Assembly: GCA_003555185.1 (NCBI GenBank)
Contig: PWFZ01000455.1
Location: 1-5,362, forward strand
DNA length: 5,362 nucleotides
Reading direction: 5' to 3'
Origin: Balneolaceae bacterium
GTDB lineage: Bacteria > Bacteroidota > Rhodothermia > Balneolales > Balneolaceae
The notes under the pieces are model-generated. The model was not told where the DNA came from. It was given only the letters and a program-made list of their open reading frames with translations, and searched no databases. A program made the translations under genes and the position numbers. Positions 1 through 5,362 of this stretch are shown piece by piece; positions within the stretch are counted from its first letter, which is position 1, and every line of letters begins with the position of its first letter.

Positions 1-1073
1 TGACTCGTTTTCATACCGGCTACATCCAGGTTCAAGATCACCGGTTTGAAAGTGAACCGTCGCTGGACAATGCATTTTATTACGATGATGAACTTTCAGT
101 AAGGATTACAGAATCAGAATCTGTTGAGTACACGATCCCCCGAATTGAAACCTTTATGCTGGCAGCCGGCGCAGATATTACCAGGGGTGCGTACCTGCTT
201 GGCATCGATGTAGAACAGGAAGACAGACTCAATAATATCAAGGACCGGTTGACGGAGGGGCATTTTTTTGAACCGGGAGATGAAACGGTTGTAGTCAGTG
301 AGGGGCTGGCCAATCGACTGGAGCTGTCCGTTGGGGATACGCTTGCTCTGTTGGGTCAGGGACGTTTTGGGATGACTGCATCAAACCTATACGAAATATC
401 AGGGCTGCTCCGACACCCGACACGCGAAATGAATAACCAACTGGTTTATATGTCACTACCGGATGCACAGTGGTTGTTATCAGCCGAAGAGCATATTACA
501 GCACTTCTTGTGACTCCAGACAGGGCAAGAGATGTGGAGCGCATTGCAGCTGGTTTACCAGCGGTATTGCAAGATGACGAATTGGTAGTGCGAACCTGGC
601 GGGAGATGATTCCCGAACTGGTTGAGGCACTGGAATTTGACCAGGCTCAGACTCAGCTCATGATGTTGATTTTGTACGTGGTAATCGGCTTTGGAATATT
701 TGGCACTATTTTAACCATGACCCTGGAACGGCTTCGGGAGTTTGGTATTCTGTTATCAGTTGGTATGCAGCGCCTAAAGTTGGCTTTTGTGATGTTTATA
801 GAGACATTCTTCATAACAATCCTGGGGGTTTTGGCCGGGTTTGGCTTAGGTGTTTTCCCCATTTTATACTTCCACTATAACCCTATTGTGCTTGCCGGAG
901 ATATGGAAGAGCTAGTATCGGAGTGGGGAATGGACCCGGTTATGCCTGCAGCGATCGCTCCCGATATTTTCCTTCGACAGGGAGTTATTATTTTTATTAT
1001 TACAACGATCATCTGTTTTTACCCAACCATCAAAATATTAACCCTAAAAATACTGGATGCATCTAAACGGTGA
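1..1073 (+). CDS. ABC transporter permease, FtsX/MacB (LolC/E-like) type, 5'-truncated
   Basis: The reading frame is open from the left edge (first whole codon at position 3), so the ATG at 156 is internal and the true start lies outside the window. The visible 356 residues hold the periplasmic domain followed by the C-terminal FtsX domain. Predicted membrane segments lie near visible residues 219-239, 261-289 and 326-341. The segment after the first of these, ERLREFGILLSVGMQRLK (about 242-259), is the typical FtsX cytoplasmic coupling region that contacts the ATPase, and a CFYPTIKI stretch near the end matches the usual family ending. By comparison with the second permease at 1585, about 50 N-terminal residues with the first membrane helix are missing. 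The family extracts lipoproteins, lipids or other hydrophobic molecules from the inner membrane. It probably pairs with the permease at 1585 and is driven by the ATPase at 2939. The substrate is unknown. Confidence 0.93.
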   Translation, partial: TRFHTGYIQVQDHRFESEPSLDNAFYYDDELSVRITESESVEYTIPRIETFMLAAGADITRGAYLLGIDVEQEDRLNNIKDRLTEGHFFEPGDETVVVSEGLANRLELSVGDTLALLGQGRFGMTASNLYEISGLLRHPTREMNNQLVYMSLPDAQWLLSAEEHITALLVTPDRARDVERIAAGLPAVLQDDELVVRTWREMIPELVEALEFDQAQTQLMMLILYVVIGFGIFGTILTMTLERLREFGILLSVGMQRLKLAFVMFIETFFITILGVLAGFGLGVFPILYFHYNPIVLAGDMEELVSEWGMDPVMPAAIAPDIFLRQGVIIFIITTIICFYPTIKILTLKILDASKR

Positions 1074-1100
1074 AATGAGGTAAAAAAATTGCAACAAGAC

Positions 1101-1130
1101 TCCCCCTTTGAAGGGGGCCGGGGGGATGAC
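1101..1130 (+). repeat. Palindromic intergenic repeat, copy R1 (left of the DUF559 gene)
   Basis: The core is CCCCCTTTGAAGGGGG at 1102-1117, a near-perfect palindrome, followed by CCGGGGGGATGAC at 1118-1130. The whole unit recurs in reverse orientation at 1517-1547 and, with an insertion, in the same orientation at 3622-3678. It lies between the first permease stop and the DUF559 start. As RNA it would form a GC-rich hairpin, but no U-tract follows, so it is not a classical terminator. Confidence 0.85.
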
Positions 1131-1152
1131 TCTTCGGTGATAATTTTAATAA

Positions 1153-1578
1153 ATGAACAAATCAAACCTGTATTACAACAAAAAACTGAAAGAGTATGCG
1201 CGTCGACTTCGCAAACAATCCACTAAAGCTGAAATAAAGTTATGGAACGATGAGTTGCGCGGTCGACAAATGCACGATTATACTTTTTTGAGACAAAGAC
1301 CTGTACTGTTTTTTATTGCTGATTTCATGTGTAAAGAACTGATGCTGATTATTGAGGTTGATGGATATACGCACGAATGGGAAGAGCAGTGGAAAGTAGA
1401 TCGTCAGAGACAAAAAAAGCTCGAGACGGTAGGGTTTAGCATTATAAGATTTACAGATGAAGAAGTTCTAAAAGATATCAGAAATGTAGAAAGAGTTATT
1501 GAATCATGGGTTGTTAATCATCCCCCTTCCCCCCCTTCGAAGGGGGAACTCTTCAAAGAGGGCTTCCCAATAAAGTAA
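1153..1578 (+). CDS. DUF559 family endonuclease-like protein (Vsr-related PD-(D/E)XK fold)
   Basis: This 141-residue protein has the hallmarks of DUF559 (PF04480): an N-terminal YARRLRKQSTKAEIKLW block (residues 15-31), LRQRPVLFFIADF (46-58), then IIEVDGYTH (66-74) and IIRFTDEEV (97-105). D57 and the E68-x-D70 pair occupy the places of catalytic acidic residues in PD-(D/E)XK nucleases, and H74 is the usual conserved histidine. The family is related to the Vsr mismatch endonuclease, but the biological role of stand-alone members is not established. The start is firm because an in-frame TAA directly precedes the ATG. The domain seems to end near residue 121. The remaining tail, rich in Pro, Ser and Lys (HPPSPPSKGEL), is simply the palindromic repeat R2 read in frame. 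The gene sits between two permease genes that otherwise belong together, with inverted repeats at both ends, which suggests it was inserted there. Its stop is 6 bp before the next start, so it may now be co-translated with the second permease. Confidence 0.88.
   Translation: MNKSNLYYNKKLKEYARRLRKQSTKAEIKLWNDELRGRQMHDYTFLRQRPVLFFIADFMCKELMLIIEVDGYTHEWEEQWKVDRQRQKKLETVGFSIIRFTDEEVLKDIRNVERVIESWVVNHPPSPPSKGELFKEGFPIK
1517..1547 (-). repeat. Palindromic repeat, copy R2 (inverted, overlaps the DUF559 3' end)
   Basis: The core CCCCCTTCGAAGGGGG at 1531-1546 is a perfect 16-bp palindrome. The left arm ATCATCCCCCTTCC (1517-1530) corresponds to the reverse complement of the right arm of R1, so R1 and R2 face each other across the DUF559 gene. 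The similarity extends a little outward: AAGAC before R1 and the complement AAGAG(T) beyond R2. R2 is translated as the last part of the DUF559 protein. Confidence 0.85.
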
Positions 1579-1584
1579 TATAAA

Positions 1585-2802
1585 ATGAAAATGCTACTAT
1601 CCATATCCTGGCGAAATATTTGGCGGCATCCGGCACGAAGCGGGGTGTTAATGGGGGCAATTATTGCCGGGATTTGGGCGGGTATATTGGTTTCTGCGTT
1701 AACGAATGGGTGGATTCAGCAGCGATTTAACAACCTGATACAGGAAGAGATTACACATGCACAGGTTCACCATCCGGAGTTTCTCACGGAAAGAGAAGCT
1801 TTGATGTATGTTGATGATGCTCATGAAATATTTTCCTTCCTGGATGGGGATGAACGCGTAAAAGCATATGCAGGTCGTACACTTTCAGATGGGATGATCC
1901 AGTCACCGTTAACATCTTCAGGAGTGCAAATACGGGGAGTTGATCCTGATCGGGAGCGGAACACCACAACGTTTCATGAAAATGTAGTCGATGGGGAGTA
2001 TTTAGATAGTGATATTCGAAATCCCATATTGCTGGGGGAAAAGCTTACGGAAAAACTGAATGTAGATATTGGAAACCGGGTTGTTCTCACCTTTCAGGAT
2101 ATGAATAATGAGTTAACATCGGCCTCTTTCAATATAAGTGGAATTTTTAGAACAGCCTCCACGCCATACGACGAACGAAATGTATTTGTAAAGGCTGAAG
2201 ATCTTCAGGAGCTGTTGGGCGACGATATCTATCATGAAGTTGCAATAATGCTCTATGATGAAAATTTAGTGGATGGAGTAACAGAGGATTTAAATGAATC
2301 CTTTGACCATATAGTCGCAGAGAGCTGGTATGAACTGTCTCCTGAATTGCGATATATCACGGATATGGGCGGCAATCTAATTGTTTATATCATGGGCGTA
2401 ATTATGCTGGCGCTTGCCTTTGGTATTTTAAACACCATGTTGATGGCTATATTTGAGCGGATGAAAGAGCTGGGAATGCTTTTGGCTATTGGGATGAGCA
2501 AACTGCGGGTATTTCTTATGATTATGCTGGAGTCGGTAATACTAACGCTATCCGGAGCTGTGGTAGGGTTGATCCTCACCTATTTTACAGTCAATTATCT
2601 TGGTGATAAAGGAATCGACTTACGGTCAATGGGGGGAGAGTCGATGGCACAGTTTGGATTCGATGCCATTGTATATCCTGTTGCATTTATGAATGATTAC
2701 ATCACTACAATAATACTGGTTGTAGTTACTGCACTACTTGCCGCGATTTATCCGGCAATTAAGGCCTTAAGATTAAAGCCCGGTGAGGTTGTGAGGGAAT
2801 GA
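1585..2802 (+). CDS. ABC transporter permease, FtsX/MacB (LolC/E-like) type
   Basis: A complete 405-residue permease with the full MacB/LolE-like layout. The short cytoplasmic N-terminus ISWRNIWRHPARSG (residues 7-20) is a family hallmark. It is followed by a first membrane helix at about 21-40, a periplasmic domain at about 41-262, and three C-terminal helices at about 263-289, 306-337 and 372-391. The coupling region ERMKELGMLLAIGMSKLR (291-308) and the ending YPAIKALRLKPGEVVRE (389-405) are typical. The C-terminal half is clearly related to the permease at the left edge, so the two are probably paralogous halves of a heterodimer like LolC/LolE. No Shine-Dalgarno site is visible; TATAAA directly precedes the ATG, which is common in Bacteroidota-like genomes. 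The ATPase gene follows after a 136-bp repeat-filled gap. Confidence 0.95.
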   Translation: MKMLLSISWRNIWRHPARSGVLMGAIIAGIWAGILVSALTNGWIQQRFNNLIQEEITHAQVHHPEFLTEREALMYVDDAHEIFSFLDGDERVKAYAGRTLSDGMIQSPLTSSGVQIRGVDPDRERNTTTFHENVVDGEYLDSDIRNPILLGEKLTEKLNVDIGNRVVLTFQDMNNELTSASFNISGIFRTASTPYDERNVFVKAEDLQELLGDDIYHEVAIMLYDENLVDGVTEDLNESFDHIVAESWYELSPELRYITDMGGNLIVYIMGVIMLALAFGILNTMLMAIFERMKELGMLLAIGMSKLRVFLMIMLESVILTLSGAVVGLILTYFTVNYLGDKGIDLRSMGGESMAQFGFDAIVYPVAFMNDYITTIILVVVTALLAAIYPAIKALRLKPGEVVRE

Positions 2803-2803
2803 G

Positions 2804-2934
2804 ATCAGTGCAAACAGTATGTCAGTTTATCAGGACTACAGTGTATCAGGTTTTTGAAAAACTCTCTGCCATACCTGCTAACTATTCAACTGACATACTG
2901 TAATACTGAAAACTGTTGACACTGAAATACTGAA
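2804..2934. repeat. 8-bp-phased CAGT/ACTG inverted repeat filling the permease-ATPase gap
   Basis: In the left arm CAGT or CAGG begins at 2806, 2815, 2823, 2831, 2839 and 2847 (spacing 9, 8, 8, 8, 8). In the right arm ACTG, its reverse complement, begins at 2889, 2897, 2905, 2912, 2921 and 2929 (spacing 8, 8, 7, 9, 8), with weaker CTG units at 2866 and 2875. ACAGTATGTCAGTT at 2814-2827 is a perfect 14-bp inverted repeat of 2888-2901, separated by 60 bases. The centre holds TTTTTGAAAAA (2851-2861). The right arm stops 4 bp before the ATPase start codon. No ORF of note lies here. Its function is unknown; it could fold as one long hairpin in the operon mRNA or be a small non-autonomous mobile repeat. 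Confidence 0.8.
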
Positions 2935-2938
2935 TATT

Positions 2939-3643
2939 ATGGCAATTATAACCACACATAATTTATCCAAAGTTTACAATCCGGAAACAGTTCCCGTACA
3001 TGCACTACGTGATGTGAACCTGGAATTTGAAGAGGGAGAATTTACCACGGTGCGAGGCCCCTCCGGTTCCGGAAAAACAACCCTCTTGAATATGATTGGT
3101 GGCCTCGATACGCCATCAGACGGCTACGTAGAGGTGGATGGTACTCGAATAACAGGGATGAAAGACAGAGAATTAATCGACTTTCGGCTAAACCACATCG
3201 GCTTTGTCTTCCAGGCCTACAATTTAATTCCTGTGTTCACAGCCTACGAAAATGTCTCATTTATTATGCTACTCCAAAAATGGGATAAACAGAAGATGAA
3301 AGAGCGTGCCGAAGAACTTTTAACCGCGGTTGGGCTGAAAGGGAAATTCGACTCACGACCAAAACAACTCTCCGGTGGTGAGCAGCAGAGAGTAGCTGTA
3401 GCAAGGGCACTGGCTTCACGGCCGAAATTTATTTTAGCTGATGAACCCACGGCTAACCTCGATACTGATTCAGCAATGAATCTGCTCGATATGATGGAGA
3501 AGATGAACAAAGAGGAGAATGTAACCTTCATATTTTCAACGCACGATCAGCGGGTGATAGACCGGGCACGCAGGGTTATTACAATGGTTGATGGTGCCAT
3601 TCATAAAGATGAAAAAAAATATCCCCCTTTGAAGGGGGGATGA
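2939..3643 (+). CDS. ABC transporter ATP-binding protein, LolD/MacB type
   Basis: This 234-residue nucleotide-binding subunit has every canonical motif: Walker A GPSGSGKTT (residues 40-48), Q-loop Q92 in FVFQAYNLIP, signature LSGGEQQ (144-150), Walker B FILADEP with catalytic E169, D-loop TANLD (171-175) and switch histidine H202 in STHDQ. The length and the insert pattern fit the LolD/MacB/FtsE group that works with FtsX-type permeases, so it should energise the two permeases encoded upstream. It would act on the cytoplasmic face of the inner membrane. The last residues (YPPLKGG) and the TGA stop are encoded by palindromic repeat R3, so the natural C-terminus has been replaced or extended by repeat sequence; all catalytic motifs are upstream of this. 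The start follows the A/T-rich end of the 8-bp repeat array and lacks a clear Shine-Dalgarno site. Confidence 0.96.
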   Translation: MAIITTHNLSKVYNPETVPVHALRDVNLEFEEGEFTTVRGPSGSGKTTLLNMIGGLDTPSDGYVEVDGTRITGMKDRELIDFRLNHIGFVFQAYNLIPVFTAYENVSFIMLLQKWDKQKMKERAEELLTAVGLKGKFDSRPKQLSGGEQQRVAVARALASRPKFILADEPTANLDTDSAMNLLDMMEKMNKEENVTFIFSTHDQRVIDRARRVITMVDGAIHKDEKKYPPLKGG

Positions 3644-3678
3644 TTAAAAACGTTTAGTGTTTGATCTGGGGGGATGTC
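3622..3678 (+). repeat. Palindromic repeat, copy R3 (long form, overlaps the ATPase 3' end)
   Basis: The core CCCCCTTTGAAGGGGG at 3623-3638 is identical to that of R1. The arm that follows directly in R1 appears here at 3666-3678 (CTGGGGGGATGTC), separated from the core by 27 extra bases (3639-3665). The core overlaps the last codons and stop of the ATPase gene. There is no U-tract, so it is not a standard terminator, although it marks the end of the transporter genes. Confidence 0.75.
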
Positions 3679-3688
3679 GGGTTAAGCC

Positions 3689-3728
3689 GTTGAGCTTGAA
3701 TCAATTATAAATGATTAACGAGCTCAAT
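3689..3728 (+). other. Long hairpin after the ATPase gene
   Basis: As RNA, 3689-3698 pairs with 3719-3728 (10 bp including two G-U pairs), then after a two-A bulge (3717-3718) 3699-3703 pairs with 3712-3716, leaving an 8-base loop. It stands alone between R3 and the composite repeat. It could stabilise the 3' end of the transporter mRNA or act as a terminator lacking a U-tract; neither is shown by the sequence. Bases 3723-3728 could instead pair with 3739-3744. Confidence 0.45.
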
Positions 3729-3770
3729 ATCCATTATAATTGAGGGGAGTCCTTCGCGTGTATTTCACTT

Positions 3771-3876
3771 GGGAAGGGGTGTAGTTATTTGAGTCGGGAC
3801 ACCCCTTCCCGCCATCCGGCGGGACTGAACGCACAAAATTATCTCCCCTCCAGGGAAGGGATTCTCCTCAAGGAGA
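3771..3876. repeat. Composite palindromic repeat upstream of the barrel gene
   Basis: Several inverted repeats follow each other. GGGAAGGGGTGT (3771-3782) is a perfect 12-bp complement of 3799-3810. CCCGCC (3808-3813) pairs with GGCGGG (3818-3823) around a 4-base loop. GGGAAGGG (3853-3860) can pair with 3803-3810, competing with the first stem. TCTCC (3863-3867) pairs with GGAGA (3872-3876). The style is that of intergenic repeats found in many copies in Bacteroidota-like genomes; that this one is multicopy is an inference. A 61-codon frame running through it from 3789 is repeat-derived and is not called as a gene. Confidence 0.65.
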
Positions 3877-3903
3877 GTTTATACAATGACCCAAGATTAA
3901 AAA

Positions 3904-5079
3904 ATGAAACTCATAATTATCTTACTAGCCATCACCCTTTGGGCAGCCACGGCATTCGGCCAGTTCAGTTCTGATGATATTCGACTGTCGGGCTATGCAC
4001 AAGCGATGCCGGTCTGGATCAGTGCCGATCTGCCGGAGCCGTTTGAACGAGATTCATTTTGGGAGTACAGGCTTCAGAACCGGCTTAATGTGGAGTGGTA
4101 TATTTCTTCAAACCTGACCTTTAACTGGCAGATGCGAACACGTTTTTTTGCAGGTGACCTGGTGAACGACTTAAATGACATTCCCGAACTGGGGTATGCC
4201 GATCTAATTGATGTGGATGACGGAATTGTAAATTTATCGTGGGTGATAGCCGACCGGGATACATGGCTTCTGCACTACATCCCCGATCGACTAAATCTGG
4301 ACTGGGATAAAGACAACTGGAAAATCACGGTTGGACGACAGCGGGTTAACTGGGGAATCAATACAGTTACAAATCCGAATGATCTCTTTAACATCTATTC
4401 TTTTTACGATTTTGACTACCCTGAACGTCCGGGAACTGATGCGGTAAGAGTTCAGCATTTTTTGGATTGGGCGTCACGACTTGAGTTTGCCTACAGTCCG
4501 GCCCGCGATACCCGGAATTCTGTAGTCGCCGGTATGTACGCATTCAATACCAGAGGTTATGATATTCAGCTTATCACCGGTTATTACAGGCACCGATGGA
4601 CACTCGGAGGTGGATGGGCAGGGAGCATTAATCAGGTGGGATTTAAGGGGGAGTGGATGATATTTACAGATCTTGAAGAAACAAATGAATCGCGCGATTC
4701 GAATATTATTGCAGCGCTATCAGCTGATTACATGTTCGAAAACAATCTCTTTTTAGTGGTTGAAGGTTTATACAACAAAGATGGCGGCCGGGATGAGTTT
4801 TTACTGCTTGGAGAACCTCTCTCTGCGGATAATCCATCATTTTCCCGTTATCAAATTACCACTCAGATTGTTTATCCCTTTAATCCGATTCTCCAGGGAT
4901 CACTTGCAGGAATTTACTACCCGGATGAAGAGGCAGTTTTTATTTCCCCATCTATTTCCTGGTCAGTTTCTGAAAATACTGATTTCAACCTCCTGTCTCA
5001 GATTTTTGCCGGGAGTGACGATTCCGCATTCTCCAACGCAGGAAGTGTGGTAGCCGCATCCTTGAAATGGCATTTTTGA
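3904..5079 (+). CDS. Porin-like outer-membrane beta-barrel protein
   Basis: This 391-residue protein starts with a signal peptide: MKL, a hydrophobic core (residues 4-16), then ATAFG with likely cleavage before Q20. The mature part consists of alternating strands with many Tyr, Trp and Phe residues and turns rich in Asp, Asn and Gly, and it ends in SLKWHF; a terminal Phe is the usual signal for beta-barrel insertion by BAM. The segment VGRQRVNWGINTVTNPNDLF (143-162) resembles the GRQ-x-x-WG region of DUF1302-like and related porin-type barrels, but the exact family is not certain. It would lie in the outer membrane. The gene follows the transporter genes on the same strand after 260 bp of hairpins, so it may be co-transcribed or separately expressed. 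Similar permease-permease-ATPase-barrel orders suggest it is the outer-membrane partner of the ABC complex; this is an inference. The start was chosen because it gives a complete signal peptide. Confidence 0.88.
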   Translation: MKLIIILLAITLWAATAFGQFSSDDIRLSGYAQAMPVWISADLPEPFERDSFWEYRLQNRLNVEWYISSNLTFNWQMRTRFFAGDLVNDLNDIPELGYADLIDVDDGIVNLSWVIADRDTWLLHYIPDRLNLDWDKDNWKITVGRQRVNWGINTVTNPNDLFNIYSFYDFDYPERPGTDAVRVQHFLDWASRLEFAYSPARDTRNSVVAGMYAFNTRGYDIQLITGYYRHRWTLGGGWAGSINQVGFKGEWMIFTDLEETNESRDSNIIAALSADYMFENNLFLVVEGLYNKDGGRDEFLLLGEPLSADNPSFSRYQITTQIVYPFNPILQGSLAGIYYPDEEAVFISPSISWSVSENTDFNLLSQIFAGSDDSAFSNAGSVVAASLKWHF

Positions 5080-5090
5080 TAGAGCCATAC

Positions 5091-5362
5091 CTAGAAATAA
5101 GCAGAGATTCCAAACAGCACGCCATTACTGTTTAATCTGAATTGTGTATCTCTTCTATAGTTAGATTATTGCGACTTGAAAAATTTTGTATTGCACTTAA
5201 CGAAGCTCTGTACTCTGCATGTAAACTCATCGAGTTTTGAAAAAACCACTCTACGCCGTTATAAACAACTCCTGATAAACCGATACTGGTAATGGAATCG
5301 AATGTATCATTAGGTCGTCTTACATGTCGTAATTAAAATTGAGCTGTGGAACATATCCAAAA
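5091..5362 (-). pseudogene. 3' part of an outer-membrane beta-barrel protein gene, frameshifted
   Basis: On the reverse strand three consecutive segments in different frames together read as the end of one barrel protein. From 5361 down to about 5324 the frame gives FGYVPQLNFNYDM and then meets a stop. From about 5329 down to about 5168 the next frame gives RRPNDTFDSITSIGL, then GVEWFFQNSMSLHAEYRA. From 5165 down to the TAG at 5091-5093 a third frame gives TQFRLNSNGVLFGISAYF. The GVEWFF, SLHAEY and GVLFGISAYF patterns with a terminal Phe are typical of small Bacteroidota-type outer-membrane barrels. Both changes of frame go the same way and fit the loss of one base each. It is either a decaying gene or an intact gene with two base-call errors. 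The gene converges on the porin-like gene, with stops 11 bp apart, and continues past the right edge. Confidence 0.68.

Noticed and set aside
653..862. Reverse-strand frames opposite the permeases and the ATPase
   Set aside because: They are antisense shadows of well-supported genes, with low-complexity products and no recognisable motif.
1101..1130. R1 as a Rho-independent terminator of the first permease gene
   Set aside because: The hairpin is GC-rich but no run of T follows, and the same repeat occurs inside coding ends.
1153..1578. DUF559 protein as Vsr repair enzyme or part of a restriction-modification system
   Set aside because: No DNA methyltransferase or specificity gene is nearby, and the sequence matches the DUF559 pattern rather than Vsr proper.
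2804..2934. CRISPR-like array in the permease-ATPase gap
   Set aside because: Units are 8 bp with no unique spacers, they change strand in the middle and no cas gene is present.
3735..3740. TATAAT as a -10 box for the barrel gene
   Set aside because: No convincing -35 element lies at the right spacing, it matches the Bacteroidota -7 pattern TAnnTTTG only loosely, and it is over 160 bp from the start codon. It could be real but is not supportable.
3789..3974. A 61-codon + frame starting inside the composite repeat
   Set aside because: It is repeat sequence read in frame, runs into the barrel gene in another frame and resembles no known protein.
5067..5088. Shared bidirectional terminator between the two convergent genes (ATGGC/GCCAT stem)
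   Set aside because: The stem is only 5 bp with a 12-base loop and overlaps coding sequence.

Overview
The window looks like chromosome from a Gram-negative, moderate-GC bacterium of the Bacteroidota/Balneolota/Rhodothermota type. The reasons are two outer-membrane beta-barrel genes, start codons preceded by A/T-rich sequence rather than clear Shine-Dalgarno sites, palindromic C5TTYGAAG5 repeats between genes, and an orphan DUF559 endonuclease-like gene. The assignment is an inference from style and protein families; there is no rRNA or marker gene.

Layout on the + strand: (1) the 3' part of an FtsX/MacB-type ABC permease (to 1073); (2) a DUF559 nuclease-like gene (1153-1578) with inverted copies of one palindromic repeat at its two ends (1101-1130 and 1517-1547); (3) a complete second permease of the same fold (1585-2802); (4) a 135-bp spacer built almost wholly of 8-bp-phased CAGT units on the left and ACTG units on the right, forming a large inverted repeat; (5) a LolD/MacB-type ATPase (2939-3643) whose last codons and stop lie inside a third copy of the palindromic repeat; (6) 260 bp of hairpins and a second, composite repeat; (7) a secreted porin-like beta-barrel protein (3904-5079); (8) on the - strand, converging on it, the 3' end of an outer-membrane beta-barrel gene readable only by joining three frames (5091-5362), so a pseudogene or a sequence with base-call errors.

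The two permeases and the ATPase would make a LolC/LolE/LolD-like inner-membrane complex that uses ATP to move a lipid, lipoprotein or other hydrophobic substrate out of the inner membrane. The barrel gene downstream may be its outer-membrane partner. The substrate cannot be read from the sequence.

The most interesting part is the DUF559 cassette. A small nuclease-like gene sits between inverted copies of a palindrome, inside a transporter operon, and another copy of the palindrome lies 2 kb away at the operon end. This resembles, in architecture only, the REP/RAYT arrangement and may be a repeat family that depends on a DUF559 nuclease.
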